This document shows, piece by piece, positions 46,314 through 55,611 of a DNA stretch of 64,000 bases. A model generated the notes under the pieces. It ran no database searches, was not told the origin of the DNA, and saw nothing but the letters and a program-made list of their open reading frames with translations. The stretch lies in assembly GCF_025642155.1 (NCBI RefSeq), contig NZ_CP106798.1, positions 7,440,001 to 7,504,000 on the forward strand, read 5' to 3'. How positions within the stretch are numbered: position 1 is the stretch's first letter; each line of letters begins with the position of its first letter. The stretch is from Streptomyces sp. HUAS 15-9. Its GTDB lineage: Bacteria; Actinomycetota; Actinomycetes; Streptomycetales; Streptomycetaceae. The position numbers and the translations under genes are program-made.

Positions 46314-47332
46314 GGAAGACGACGGTGACCACGCCGACCGGGGCGATCCCGGCACAGCCGGGGCCGCGCGGCGAGGAACTGGCGCCGGCGTCCGGACCGG
46401 AGAGCGAGGAGGGGGTGTCCGACGTGATCGCAGGTGCCGGACCCGTGACCCGGCCCGGGGAGCGGGCCACCGTGCGGCTGCGGGAGGACGGCCCCGAGGA
46501 ACCGCCGCGGTACGCGCCCGAGTGGCTGGAGTTGCGGGAGAGCGCCGACGCGGCCGCCCGCGCCCTCGATCTGCTCGACCCGCTGCGCATCCGGCTCGCC
46601 AACCTGCCGGGGCGCACGGGCGGGTTCGCCGTGCACGACCTCGGCTGTGGCACCGGCTCGATGGGCCGCTGGCTCGCGCCCCGGCTCGATGGCGCCCAGC
46701 ACTGGATCCTGCACGACCGTGACCCCTACCTCCTGCACTTCGCCGCCGTGGCGTCGCCGCGCGCCGCCGCCGACGGCAGCCGGGTCACGGTGGAGACGCG
46801 GCGCGGCGAGATGGCCCGGCTGACGCCGGACGCGCTGGCCGGTGCCTCCCTGGTGACCGCCTCCGCGCTGCTCGACGTCCTCACCCGCGAGGAGGTCGAG
46901 ACCCTCGCGGACGCCTGTGTCGGGGCCGGCTGCCCGGCCCTGCTGACCCTCTCGGTTGCCGGGCGCGTCGAGTTCACCCCGTCGGACCCGCTGGACGCCG
47001 ACATAGCGGAGGCGTTCAACGCCCACCAGCGCCGTGGCGGCCTCCTCGGCCCCGACGCGGTCACCGTGGCCTGTGAGGTCTTCGGCGAGCGCGGCGCGAC
47101 GGTGAAGGTGAATCCGAGCCCGTGGCGGCTGGGCCCGGCCGAGTCGGCGCTGACCGCCCAGTGGCTGCGCGGCTGGGTGGGCGCGGCCGTCGAGCAGCGC
47201 CCCGAACTGCGCGAGCGCGCCGACCGCTACCTCCAGCAGCGGCTGGCCGCCTGCGAGGCCGGTGAGCTGCACGTCGTCGTCCACCACAGCGACGTGCTGG
47301 CGCTGCCCCGGCCCAGGGGCGGGGCGTCATGA
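46310..47332 (+). CDS. SAM-dependent methyltransferase
   Basis: 340 residues. A ~70-residue disordered N-terminus precedes a class I fold with SAM motif VHDLGCGTGSMGRWLAPRLD near residue 105. It continues with WILHDRDPYLLHFA and ASLVTASALLDVLT. The ATG overlaps the glycosyltransferase stop as ATGA, and its own stop overlaps the next ATG in the same way. The substrate is unknown. Confidence 0.87.
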
Positions 47333-48774
47333 GCGCGGGGACGGCGGGCGCCGGGGCGACGTCCCGTACGACACGGTCGGCCGGCCACGCGCGCGTGACG
47401 CCCACGACACCGGCACGCGCGTGCGTGCTCAGGACCGGCACCGCGGCGTCCGCGGGCCCGCGGGACGGCGGCTGTCTCGTCGTACCCGCTCAGGCGTCCG
47501 GTGCCGGTTCCTCGCTCGACCCGGCTGGTGCGCTTGCCGGTTCCTCGCTCGATCCGGCTGGTGCGCTTGCCGGTTCCTCGCTCGATCCGGCTGGTGCGCT
47601 CGCGGCCTCGGACGGCGCCCCGGGTGCCGGGGAACGCGTCGGCACCGGCCCGCGCCGGCTCCTCGGTCGCCCCGATTTCCGGGCCCTGCGCGCGCACTTC
47701 GGCACCGTCGCCGGAGCCGCCATCCTCGCCGCGCTGCTGTGGAAGCTCGGCACCGGCGTCTTCCTGGACGGGCTGCGGCGGATCGACGCGCCGACGCTGC
47801 TGGCCGCCGTGGCCATCGGGGTGGTCACCACCGTGTTCAGCGCCTGGCGTTGGCAGTTGGTGGCCCGGGGGCTGCGGATCCGGCTGCCGCTCGGGCCCGC
47901 CGTGGCCGACTACTACCGCGCGCTGTTCCTCAACGCGGCCCTGCCCGGCGGTGTCCTCGGCGATGTGCACCGCGCGGTCCGGCACGGGCAGAGCGCCGGC
48001 GACATGGGCCGCGCGGTGCGGGCGGTCGTCCTGGAGCGCGTCGCCGGACAGATCGCGCTGGCCGTCCTCGGCGGTGCGGCGCTGCTGACCCTGCCGTCCC
48101 CGATCCGGGACGACGTGCGCGGCTTCGCCCCTCTGGTGGCGCTGGCCGCGGCGGGCGCGCTCGCCGTCGTCCTCGCGGTCCGGATGAACCGCGCGCCCTC
48201 CCGGCGCGGCGGCGCGCTGCGCAGGACCCTCGGCGAGGCGCGCCAGGGCCTGCTGTCCCGCGGCAACGGGCCGGGCGTCGCGCTCTCCTCGGTGGTCGTC
48301 CTCGCCGGGCACGTCGCGATGTTCGTCGTGGCGGCCCAGGTCACCGGCTCCGGCGCCTCCGTCGCGGTGCTGCTCCCGATCGCGGTCCTCGCCCTGGTCG
48401 CCATGGGCCTGCCGCTGAACGTAGGCGGATTCGGCCCCCGGGAGGGCGTCACCGCCTGGGCATTCGGCGCCGCCGGACTGGGCGCGAGCAGCGGAGTGGC
48501 CGTCGCGGTCGTGTACGGCGTGCTGAGCTTCGTGGCGAGCCTGCCCGGCGCCGTCGTCCTGGTCGTGCGCTGGTACACCGGGCTGCGCTCCCGGGCCGCC
48601 GATGCGGTTGTGGAACTCGACGCCCGGGCCGCCGACGCGGACTACCCCGGCCCGTCCGCGGACGTGAGCAACTCGACATACGCGCCGAAGGAATCGGCGA
48701 GGCTCGCCAGCAGTTCCTTCCCCTTTTCCGCCGACCCCAGGGAAGGACGCCCGATGACACCCGATTCGGTATAG
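47329..48774 (+). CDS. Flippase-like LPG_synthase_TM membrane protein
   Basis: 481 residues. After a ~125-residue low-complexity N-terminus come about eight membrane helices of the YbhN/MprF-flippase type (TLLAAVAIGVVTTVFSAWRW, YYRALFLNAALPGGVLGDV, and LPLNVGGFGPREGVTAWAFG). The PGGVxGD and GGFGPREG motifs are typical. It may flip the lipid-linked or glycosylated product of the cluster. The last ~45 codons overlap the convergent creatininase gene by 133 bases and encode unlikely-looking protein, which suggests the original stop was lost. Confidence 0.85.
   Translation: MSAGTAGAGATSRTTRSAGHARVTPTTPARACVLRTGTAASAGPRDGGCLVVPAQASGAGSSLDPAGALAGSSLDPAGALAGSSLDPAGALAASDGAPGAGERVGTGPRRLLGRPDFRALRAHFGTVAGAAILAALLWKLGTGVFLDGLRRIDAPTLLAAVAIGVVTTVFSAWRWQLVARGLRIRLPLGPAVADYYRALFLNAALPGGVLGDVHRAVRHGQSAGDMGRAVRAVVLERVAGQIALAVLGGAALLTLPSPIRDDVRGFAPLVALAAAGALAVVLAVRMNRAPSRRGGALRRTLGEARQGLLSRGNGPGVALSSVVVLAGHVAMFVVAAQVTGSGASVAVLLPIAVLALVAMGLPLNVGGFGPREGVTAWAFGAAGLGASSGVAVAVVYGVLSFVASLPGAVVLVVRWYTGLRSRAADAVVELDARAADADYPGPSADVSNSTYAPKESARLASSSFPFSADPREGRPMTPDSV
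47503..47601 (+). repeat. Three 33-bp tandem repeats
   Basis: Three nearly identical 33-base units (47503-47535, 47536-47568, 47569-47601) encode GSSLDPAGALA three times in the N-terminal tail of the flippase-like protein. The units differ by one or two bases, so the expansion looks recent. Confidence 0.93.
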
Positions 48775-49406
48775 CGGGACATTCCCGTGGTGAGCAGATG
48801 ACGGCGGTCATCCGCGGTGAAATCGGCGGACTCGTAACCAGGGCGGACCAATTCGGGATGAGCGTGCAGCAGAATGGAGGTCTCGATTTCCCCCGCGTGC
48901 ATGTCGGTGAGGAGCGAGGTCCGCACTCCGGCCCGCTCCACAGCCTCTTCCCAGTCCTCCGGGGCCGGGAACAGCGCCATCTTCTCCCCGCGCGCGGAGG
49001 ACTCCTGAACGACGTTTCCCAGTACGTAGTTGCCGCCGTGGCCGTTGACCACGACGAGCGCGTCGACGCCCGACCGGCGCAGCGACGCGGCGATGTCCCG
49101 CACCACCGCATGAAGGGTCACGGACGAGATGCTGACGGTACCGGGCCAGGCCGCGTGCTCGTGCGAGCAGGCGATCGTCACGGGAGGAAGGAGGTGCACT
49201 GGGTACGCTGCGGCGATCTCCCGTGCGACGGCACAGGCGACCAGGGTGTCGGTCGCCAGGGGAAGGAAGGGGCCGTGCTGTTCGAAGCTCCCGACCGGAA
49301 GGACGGCGACCTGTGTTGAGACGCCGGCCGCCCGCGTCCGTACGTCTTGCGTGGTGTCCGCCGGAAACAGCCCGTATGCCGCCATAGGCGCGCCCGAACC
49401 ACTCAT
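48642..49406 (-). CDS. Creatininase-family amidohydrolase, ArfB-like
   Basis: 254 residues with the family metal motifs: SFEQHGPFLPLATDT near residue 40, IACSHEHAAWPGT near 80, VVVNGHGGNYVLG near 117 and TDMHAGEIETSILL near 167. In archaea the creatininase homologue ArfB removes the formyl group from FAPy. This gene is divergent, 38 bases away, from a GTP cyclohydrolase II whose switch residue predicts FAPy as product, so a FAPy deformylase is a good inference. The ATG is at 49406, with only a weak AAAAG upstream. Confidence 0.87.
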   Translation of the reverse strand: MSGSGAPMAAYGLFPADTTQDVRTRAAGVSTQVAVLPVGSFEQHGPFLPLATDTLVACAVAREIAAAYPVHLLPPVTIACSHEHAAWPGTVSISSVTLHAVVRDIAASLRRSGVDALVVVNGHGGNYVLGNVVQESSARGEKMALFPAPEDWEEAVERAGVRTSLLTDMHAGEIETSILLHAHPELVRPGYESADFTADDRRHLLTTGMSRYTESGVIGRPSLGSAEKGKELLASLADSFGAYVELLTSADGPG

Positions 49407-49444
49407 CTTTTCACGGCCTTTCGTCTCTGCTTAGGAATCAGATC

Positions 49445-50104
49445 ATGACAGAAAACATCGGCGTACTCGGCCAGAAGACCCCACGGCGTTCGGGCGTGGA
49501 ACGCGTCGTGAATGCTCCGTTGCCCACCGTGTACGGGAAATTCCAGGCGATTGGCTACCTGGACCACGACCGCGGTGACGAGCAAGTGGCCCTGGTCTAC
49601 GGCGACATCGGCACCGAAGAGGTTCTCACCCGGCTGCACTCGGAATGCCTGACCGGCGACGCGTTCGGCTCCCAGCACTGCGAATGCGGCGACCAGCTGG
49701 CCTCCGCGCTGCGCGCGGTCGTCGCCGAAGGCAGCGGCATCGTCGTCTACTTGAGGGGTCACGAGGGCCGGGGCATCGGTCTGCTGGCCAAGCTGCGCGC
49801 GATGGCCCTGCAGGCGGAGGGCCTGGACACGGTGGAGGCGAACCTCGCCCTGGGCCTGCCGGTCGACGCCCGTGACTACGGCGTCGCCGCCGGGATCCTG
49901 CGTGACCTGGGGGTCCGCTCCGTACGTCTGATGTCCAACAACCCGCGCAAGCGCGAGTCGCTGCTCCAGCACGGCATAGAGGTCGCCGAGACGGTCCCGC
50001 TGCTGATCGAGCCGTGCGAGAACAACATCACCTATCTGCGTACCAAGCGGGAGCGTCTGGACCACAACCTGCCTCATCTGGACGCGGTCGCCCACTGGTC
50101 CTGA
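49445..50104 (+). CDS. GTP cyclohydrolase II homologue, FAPy-producing type (Met120)
   Basis: 219 residues. The zinc site HSECLTGDAF...HCECG and the GTP-binding YLRGHEGRGIGLLAKLRAM are clear. The position equal to Tyr105 of E. coli RibA is Met120 here. In Streptomyces coelicolor, SCO6655 with Met120 makes the formylated intermediate FAPy rather than the normal riboflavin precursor (Spoonamore, Bandarian and colleagues, 2006). The QEGRNIGL-type loop also reads HEGRGIGL. Length, residue number and neighbourhood match that protein. It probably feeds a pathway other than riboflavin, together with the creatininase and PTPS-like proteins. Confidence 0.92.
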   Translation: MTENIGVLGQKTPRRSGVERVVNAPLPTVYGKFQAIGYLDHDRGDEQVALVYGDIGTEEVLTRLHSECLTGDAFGSQHCECGDQLASALRAVVAEGSGIVVYLRGHEGRGIGLLAKLRAMALQAEGLDTVEANLALGLPVDARDYGVAAGILRDLGVRSVRLMSNNPRKRESLLQHGIEVAETVPLLIEPCENNITYLRTKRERLDHNLPHLDAVAHWS

Positions 50105-50137
50105 TTCGCCGGGCGACGGCCCGGACAGGATGTGGGG

Positions 50138-51109
50138 ATGACCGACGACGTCCTCTTTCTCTCCGGCGAGCAGGTGGTGCGGCTGCTGGACCTCGACACC
50201 GCGATCGCCTCGCAGCGGGCGGCCTTCACCGCGCTCGGGACCGGCGACGCCGACCTGCCCGGGAAGATCATGGAGCCCAGCCGCTTCGACGACAGCGTGG
50301 TTTTCGCCTGCCTCGCCCGGCTCTCGGCGGACACCGGCCCGGTGGCGAAGTTCGGCAGCGTCAACCCGGGCAACGCGACCGTCGGGCTGCCCACCGTCCA
50401 CGCGGTCGTCACCGCCCTGGACCCGGTGACCGGCCGGCTCGCCGCCGTCCTGGACGGCACCGCGCTGACCACCCTGCGCACGGCCGCGGGCAGCGCCGTG
50501 GCCGTGGACGCGCTGGCCCTCCCCGGCGGCGTGGAGCCGGCCGTCCTGGGCTCGGGCACCCAGGCCCTCGCCCATGTACGGGCGATCGCCCGGGTGCGGG
50601 AGGTGACGTCCGTACGGCTGTGGAGCCCGACCCCCGCGCACCGCGCCCGCGCCGCCCGGACCCTGGCGGCCGAGCTGGACGTCCCGGTGCGCGCGGTCGA
50701 CAGCGCCGAGGAGGCCGTGACCGGGGCGTCGCTGGTGGCCGCCTGCACCCTCAGCACGACGCCCGTGGTGCGTGGTGAGTGGCTGGCGCCCGGGTGCACA
50801 GTGGTCAGTGTGGGCTCGTTCGAGCCGACCCGGCGCGAGGTCGACACCGAGGTCGTACGGCGGGCCGCCGCCGTCGTCGTGGACGATCCGGCGACGGCGG
50901 CCGAGCATGCCGGGCCCGTCGTGGACGCGCTGCGCGAGGGCCTGCTCGCGCCCGGGGACCTGGTCCCGCTGGGGGAGGTGCTCACCGGCCGGCGCGCCGC
51001 CCGCACCTCGCCCGACGACATCGTCTACTACAACAGCGTGGGGCTCGGCATCCAGGACGCCGCGGCGGCCTGGGCCGTGATCCGGGCGGCGAAGGAGGCA
51101 CGCGCGTGA
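50138..51109 (+). CDS. Ornithine cyclodeaminase / mu-crystallin family protein
   Basis: 323 residues. The N-terminal SGEQVVRLLDLDTAIASQRAAF and the substrate segment PGKIMEPSRFDD precede a Rossmann NAD site (AVLGSGTQALAHVRAI near residue 145). The C-terminus has YYNSVGLGIQDAAAAWAV. Family members are cyclodeaminases, ketimine reductases or imino-acid enzymes. The ATG at 50138 is preferred; a GTG two codons earlier is open. It is coupled to the FAD oxidoreductase (GTGA), which suggests an imino/amino acid pair. Confidence 0.88.
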   Translation: MTDDVLFLSGEQVVRLLDLDTAIASQRAAFTALGTGDADLPGKIMEPSRFDDSVVFACLARLSADTGPVAKFGSVNPGNATVGLPTVHAVVTALDPVTGRLAAVLDGTALTTLRTAAGSAVAVDALALPGGVEPAVLGSGTQALAHVRAIARVREVTSVRLWSPTPAHRARAARTLAAELDVPVRAVDSAEEAVTGASLVAACTLSTTPVVRGEWLAPGCTVVSVGSFEPTRREVDTEVVRRAAAVVVDDPATAAEHAGPVVDALREGLLAPGDLVPLGEVLTGRRAARTSPDDIVYYNSVGLGIQDAAAAWAVIRAAKEARA

Positions 51110-52251
51110 ATCTCCAGGCCCGGGTCGTGATCATCGGCGGCGGGGTGATGGGCACCAGCATCGCCTACCACCTGGCGAGCGCGGGCGTACGCGATGTCGT
51201 ACTGGTCGAACGGGACGAGCTCGCCGCCGGCTCCACGTCGAAGGCGGCGGGCGGGGTGCGGGCGCAGTTCTCCGACGAGCTCAACATCCAGCTCGGGGCG
51301 AGGAGCCTGGAGGCGTTCGGCCGGTTCGAGGAGGACACCGGGTACGACATCGGGCTGCACCGGGTCGGTTACCTCTTCCTGCTGTCGACGCCCGAGGAGG
51401 TGGCCTCCTTCGAACAGGGCGTCCGGCTGCAGAACGCGCTCGGTGTGCCCAGCCGCCTGATCACCCCGGGGGAGGCCCGTCGGCTGTCCCCGCTCATCAC
51501 CACTGACGGCCTGCTCGCCGCCGCCTGGTCGCCGGACGACGGCCACTGCACCCCCGAGTCCGTCGTCCACGGCTACGCGGCCGCCGCCCGCGCCCACGGC
51601 GCCCGGATCCTGCGCCACACCGAGGTCACCGGCATCGAACTGCACGGCCCCGGCATCACCGCCGTGACCACCACCCTGGGCCGGATCGCCACCGACACCG
51701 TGATCTGCGCGGCCGGGGCGTGGTCGCGGGCCGTCGGCGCGATGGCCGGCGTCGACCTGCCGGTGGAGCCGCTGCGCCGGCAGATCGCCGTCACCGAACC
51801 GGTCCCGGGCCTGCCTCCCGCCCTCCCCATGACGATCGACTTCACCACCAGCCTCTACTTCCATGCCGAGGGCCCCGGCCTCCTGCTCGGCATGTCCGAC
51901 CCCGACGAGAAGCCCGGCTTCGCCACCGACACCCACGACCGCTGGATCCCCCGCCTGTACGAGGCGATGGAGCGGCGCGCGCCCGCCCTGCTCGACCTGC
52001 GCCGCACCGGCGGCTGGGCGGGCCTGTACGAGAACACCCCCGACCACAACGCCCTGATCGGCGAGGCCACTTCGGTCTCGCGCTTCCTGTACGCGACGGG
52101 CTTCTCCGGCCATGGCTTCCTGCAGGGCCCGGCCGTCGGCGAGGTGATCCGCGACCTGTACCTCGGCCGCGAACCCTTCCTGGACGTAGGTCCGTTGAGC
52201 GCGACCCGCTTCGCGGCCGAGGCCCCGCGCCCGGAGTCCAACCTGGTGTGA
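51106..52251 (+). CDS. FAD-dependent amino-acid/sarcosine oxidase-like enzyme (DAO family)
   Basis: 381 residues. The dinucleotide-binding VVIIGGGVMGTSIAYHLASAG is at the N-terminus and GSTSKAAGGVRAQFSDE follows. The C-terminal DAO signature is GGWAGLYENTPDHNALIGE with YATGFSGHGFLQGPAVGEV. The start is GTG 51106 with GAAGGAGG upstream, overlapping the stop of the cyclodeaminase gene. The two likely act in sequence on one amino or imino acid; which one is not evident. Confidence 0.9.
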   Translation: MNLQARVVIIGGGVMGTSIAYHLASAGVRDVVLVERDELAAGSTSKAAGGVRAQFSDELNIQLGARSLEAFGRFEEDTGYDIGLHRVGYLFLLSTPEEVASFEQGVRLQNALGVPSRLITPGEARRLSPLITTDGLLAAAWSPDDGHCTPESVVHGYAAAARAHGARILRHTEVTGIELHGPGITAVTTTLGRIATDTVICAAGAWSRAVGAMAGVDLPVEPLRRQIAVTEPVPGLPPALPMTIDFTTSLYFHAEGPGLLLGMSDPDEKPGFATDTHDRWIPRLYEAMERRAPALLDLRRTGGWAGLYENTPDHNALIGEATSVSRFLYATGFSGHGFLQGPAVGEVIRDLYLGREPFLDVGPLSATRFAAEAPRPESNLV

Positions 52252-52286
52252 CGGAGCCGGTGCAGTGCCGCGAAGCCGGCCCGCCC

Positions 52287-53510
52287 TCAGCCGGCGACCG
52301 CCTCGTGCACCAGCCGCTTCAACTCCGGGAACACCTTCAGCGTCTTCGGCCGTACCTGGGTCATGAACTGCACCGTCAGGTCGCGACTCGGGTCGACCCA
52401 GAAGGTCGTGGTCGCCACGCCGCTCCAGCCGTACGCGCCCAGGCCCGTAGGGGCGAGGGTGCGGGACGGGTCGATCACGACGGAGACGTTGAACCCGAAG
52501 CCGACGCCCTCGTTGCCGGGCTCCTGGTGGGCGGGGGCGCCGAAGGAGCGCAGGTCGGCGCCGCCGGGCAGATGATTGCTGGTCATCAGGGCGAGCGTGC
52601 CGGGGGACAGCAGGCGGGTGCCGTCGAGTTCGCCGCCCCGGCGGAGCATCTCCATGAAGCGGTGGTAGTCGTGTGCCGTGGCCGCCATGCCGCCGCTGCC
52701 GGACAGGAAGCGCGGCCGGCCGCGCAGCGGGAGCCCGGGAATGGGGGCGATGCCGCCGTCGTCGGTCTCGCCGTACAACTCCGAGAGCCGCGGGGCCTGT
52801 TCGGGCGTGATGTGGAGCCCGGCGTCCGCCATGCCCAGTGGCCGGAAGATCCGCTCGGCGAAGAACTCGTCCAGCGGCTGCCCGGAGACCACCTCGATGA
52901 CCCGGCCGAGCACATTGGAGGCGACCGAGTAGTTCCACTGCGTCCCCGGCTCGAACTGCAGCGGCAGGCTCGCGTACACGTCGACCGTCTCGGCGAGATC
53001 CGCGCCCGGCGGCACCGAGGACTCCAGGTGGGCGTCGCGGTAGAGGGCGTCGACGGGATGGGAGTAGTAGAAGCCGAACGTCAGGCCCGCGGTGTGGGTG
53101 AGCAGGTGCCGGATCAGGATCGGTCCGTCGGCGGGGCGAGTGCGCACCTCGGCCCCGGAACCGCTCACATACACCCGCGGCTCGGCGAACACGGGAAGGT
53201 GACGGCCGACCGGGTCGTCCAGCGACAGCCTGCCCTCCTCCACCAGCAGCAGCGCCGCGACCGCGGTGACCGGCTTGGTCATCGAGTAGATCCGCCACAG
53301 CGTGTCCGGCTCGACCGGCAACCCGGCCGCGATGTCCCGGTGGCCGTACGTGGTGAGGTGGGCGACACGGCCGCCGCGGGCCACGGACACCAGGTAGCCG
53401 GGCAGCCGTCCGTCGTCGACGTAGTGCGCGAAGTGCTGGTCGAGGCGGTCAAGGGCCTTCGCGTCCAGCCCGACCTCGCCCGGCTCGACTTCCTGTCGCA
53501 GCTGTGCCAT
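52287..53510 (-). CDS. Serine hydrolase, class C beta-lactamase / esterase fold
   Basis: 407 residues. The SxxK motif is in WRIYSMTKPVTAVAALLL near residue 77 and the YxN-like motif in WNYSVASNVLGRVIEV near 193. A third motif is less clear. No signal peptide is seen, so it is probably a cytoplasmic EstB-type esterase or peptidase rather than a resistance enzyme. The ATG is at 53510 with GGAGGAGAG directly upstream. It converges on the FAD oxidoreductase gene with 35 bases between. Confidence 0.88.
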   Translation of the reverse strand: MAQLRQEVEPGEVGLDAKALDRLDQHFAHYVDDGRLPGYLVSVARGGRVAHLTTYGHRDIAAGLPVEPDTLWRIYSMTKPVTAVAALLLVEEGRLSLDDPVGRHLPVFAEPRVYVSGSGAEVRTRPADGPILIRHLLTHTAGLTFGFYYSHPVDALYRDAHLESSVPPGADLAETVDVYASLPLQFEPGTQWNYSVASNVLGRVIEVVSGQPLDEFFAERIFRPLGMADAGLHITPEQAPRLSELYGETDDGGIAPIPGLPLRGRPRFLSGSGGMAATAHDYHRFMEMLRRGGELDGTRLLSPGTLALMTSNHLPGGADLRSFGAPAHQEPGNEGVGFGFNVSVVIDPSRTLAPTGLGAYGWSGVATTTFWVDPSRDLTVQFMTQVRPKTLKVFPELKRLVHEAVAG

Positions 53511-53745
53511 CGCTCTCCTCCGGTCGCGTCGTCCGCGATGCGGTCCGGCACACCCTCCGGACGGCTTCTGACCTCATCAGATCTCATCGTCGCCCAGAAA
53601 CCCTGAAAAGGGCCCGCTCATCAGGGTGTTGTGTGATCGACACGACGCGGTGACCGGGAAGCGCGCGGGCGGCTATTGCGCCGGCCGCGCGGCGGGAGAC
53701 GTCCGCGCGGGAATGCGTGGCCCGCCCCGCCCCGTTGTTCCAGGT

Positions 53746-54183
53746 ATGACTGAGGACGCGACGCAGGACGCACTGCTGAAGCTGCTCTCCGCCGGGCACG
53801 GTGGGGTGCTGGTCACGCTCAAGCGCGACGGGCGGCCCCAGCTGTCGAACGTGAGCCACGCGTACTACCCCGACGAGCGGATCATCCGCGTCTCGGTCAC
53901 GGACGACCGTGCCAAGACGCGCAACCTGCGCCGGGATCCCCGTGCCTCGTACCACGTCACCAGCGGTGACCGGTGGGCGTACACGGTTGCCGAGGGCACG
54001 GCCGAGCTCATGCCCGTCGCGCAGGACCCGTACGACGAGACGGTGGAGGAACTCGTCCGGCTCTACCGCGACATCGTGGGCGAACACCCCGACTGGGACG
54101 ACTACCGGGCCGCCATGGTCCGCGACCGGCGGCTCGTCCTGCGGCTGCGCGTCGAGCGGGCGTACGGCGCGCCGAAGCGCTAG
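53746..54183 (+). CDS. PPOX-class F420-dependent enzyme (pyridoxamine oxidase-like fold)
   Basis: 145 residues, the usual size of this split-barrel family. LLSAGHGGVLVTLKRDGRPQLSNV near residue 10, DDRAKTRNLRRDPRASYHV near 50 and WAYTVAEGTAEL near 75 are all typical. The ATG at 53746 begins TEDATQDALLKL; longer in-frame readings are unlike the family. It probably reduces a substrate with F420H2. Its stop overlaps the end of a convergent glycosyltransferase remnant. Confidence 0.88.
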   Translation: MTEDATQDALLKLLSAGHGGVLVTLKRDGRPQLSNVSHAYYPDERIIRVSVTDDRAKTRNLRRDPRASYHVTSGDRWAYTVAEGTAELMPVAQDPYDETVEELVRLYRDIVGEHPDWDDYRAAMVRDRRLVLRLRVERAYGAPKR

Positions 54184-54497
54184 CCGAGCGGCGCCGCGAA
54201 GGGCTCGGGGTGTCGTGTCTCCCCGACCCAGCCCTCCAGCAGGTCCGCGAACGCGGCCGCCCGGTGTCGCCAGTCCAGTTCCGACAGGGCCGCCTCACGG
54301 CCCAGCCGGGCGGTGCGCAGACGCAGCCCGGTGTCGTCGGCGAGACGCCGTACCGCCCGTGCGGCGGAGGGCGGTCCGCGTACGGCACCACGAGACCGCA
54401 GCCGTGCCGCTCCACCAGGTCCACGGCCAGCGGTGTCGGCGTGGTGACGACCGGGACGCCGTGGGCCATGTACTCGACGACCTTGGTGGGGCGAGAG
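54180..54497 (-). pseudogene. C-terminal remnant of a GT4-like glycosyltransferase
   Basis: The leftward fragment reads PTKVVEYMAHGVPVVTTPT and LVERHGCGLVVPYADRP, the C-terminal half of a GT-B glycosyltransferase. It shifts frame near 54368-54375 and then continues SAARAVRRLADD to the TAG-like end at 54180. The N-terminal half is absent. It abuts a second, oppositely oriented glycosyltransferase remnant at about 54500. Confidence 0.8.
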
Positions 54498-54511
54498 CGG
54501 CGGAGCCGCCG

Positions 54512-54976
54512 TGGGAGTACTGGTGGATCTGGAACAAACCCGAGGAGCGCGCGCACTACGACGCCGTCCTGCGCCGTATGCAGACCTCGCCGCTGCTCGA
54601 AGGGGCCGTCGTCTTCGACGAGTTCGGCGCGGACGTCCCCGGCCGGCTGCGGCGGATCGGGCACGTCCTGTCGACCAGCGACGACGAGAGCTTCCGCCTC
54701 GCCCCGGCCGAGGGCATGGCCTCCGGGGCCGTACCCGCACTGCTGCCCCGGCCGGGCGCCGACGAGATCTACGACCCCCGCTGGATCCACGACCACCCCG
54801 AGGCCATGACGAAGGCCGTCGCCGCCCTCGCCGACCCCGGGGCCTGGCGTTCCGCCGCCGACGTGGCCCGCGCCCAGGCCCGGGAGTCCTTCGCACTGGA
54901 CCGGGTGGCGGCGACCTGGACGGAGCTGCTGATCGGCGACGGCCCTCAGTCCGCCGCCCGCTCCGCCGTGAGGTAG
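54512..54976 (+). pseudogene. C-terminal remnant of a second glycosyltransferase
   Basis: The rightward fragment reads WWIWNKPEERAHYDAVL, LSTSDDESFRLAPAEGMASG and PGADEIYDPRWIHDHPEAM, a different glycosyltransferase family from its neighbour. It has no start of its own; the reading frame runs back through the junction. Two divergent genes evidently lost their N-terminal halves in one deletion. The end overlaps the 3' end of the TetR gene by 31 bases. Confidence 0.78.
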
Positions 54977-55611
54977 GCGATCACCATGTCGCCGAGCATC
55001 GTCCGGTAGTGCTCGCGCCGGGCGGGGTCGACCAGGTCCCGGCCGAACAGGGCGCCGAAGGTGTGCCGGCTGGAGACCCGGAAGAAGCAGAACGAGCAGA
55101 TCATCGCGTGCACGTCAACGGCGTCTACATCGGCCGCGAACAAGCCCGACTCCTGCCCCGAGGCCAGGACGCGGCCGATCACGTCGAGCGCGGGCGAGCC
55201 GGTCCTCCCCAGCTTCTGGGAGGCGGCGATGTGCTCGGCCCCGTGGATGTTCTCGATGCCGACCAGCCGGATGAAGTCCGGGTGCCGCTCATGGTGGTCG
55301 AAGGTGAGCTCGGCCAGCCGCCGGATGGCCGCGACCGGGTCCAGGTGCTCCACGTCGAGCGCCTGCTCGGCCTCGCGGATCACGCCGTACGCCCGCTCCA
55401 GGACGGCCGTGAACAGCTGCGCCTTGCCGCCGAAGCAGTAGTAGATCATCCGCTTGGTGGTACGGGTGCGGGCGGCGATCTCGTCGACCCGGGCCCCGTC
55501 GTAGCCGGCCCGGGCGAACTCCTGCGTCGCCACGTCGAGGATCTCGGCCCGGGTACGAGCGGCGTCACGGACACGCCCGCGCTGTCGTGCCGGTTCGTGG
55601 ACGCTGGTCAT
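54946..55611 (-). CDS. TetR-family transcriptional regulator
   Basis: 221 residues. The TetR helix-turn-helix is at residues ~15-65 (ILDVATQEFARAGYDGARVDEIAARTRTTKRMIYYCFGGK). A larger ligand-binding domain follows (LVGIENIHGAEHIAASQKL). The ATG at 55611 has GAAGGAA 6 bases upstream. Its target is unclear because the upstream DNA has been rearranged and no intact divergent gene remains. Confidence 0.9.
   Translation of the reverse strand: MTSVHEPARQRGRVRDAARTRAEILDVATQEFARAGYDGARVDEIAARTRTTKRMIYYCFGGKAQLFTAVLERAYGVIREAEQALDVEHLDPVAAIRRLAELTFDHHERHPDFIRLVGIENIHGAEHIAASQKLGRTGSPALDVIGRVLASGQESGLFAADVDAVDVHAMICSFCFFRVSSRHTFGALFGRDLVDPARREHYRTMLGDMVIAYLTAERAAD

Noticed and set aside
53567..53581. 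TCTGA-CCTCA-TCAGA inverted repeat as an operator
   Set aside because: A 5-bp stem in a 235-base gap is not beyond chance, and no promoter aligns with it.
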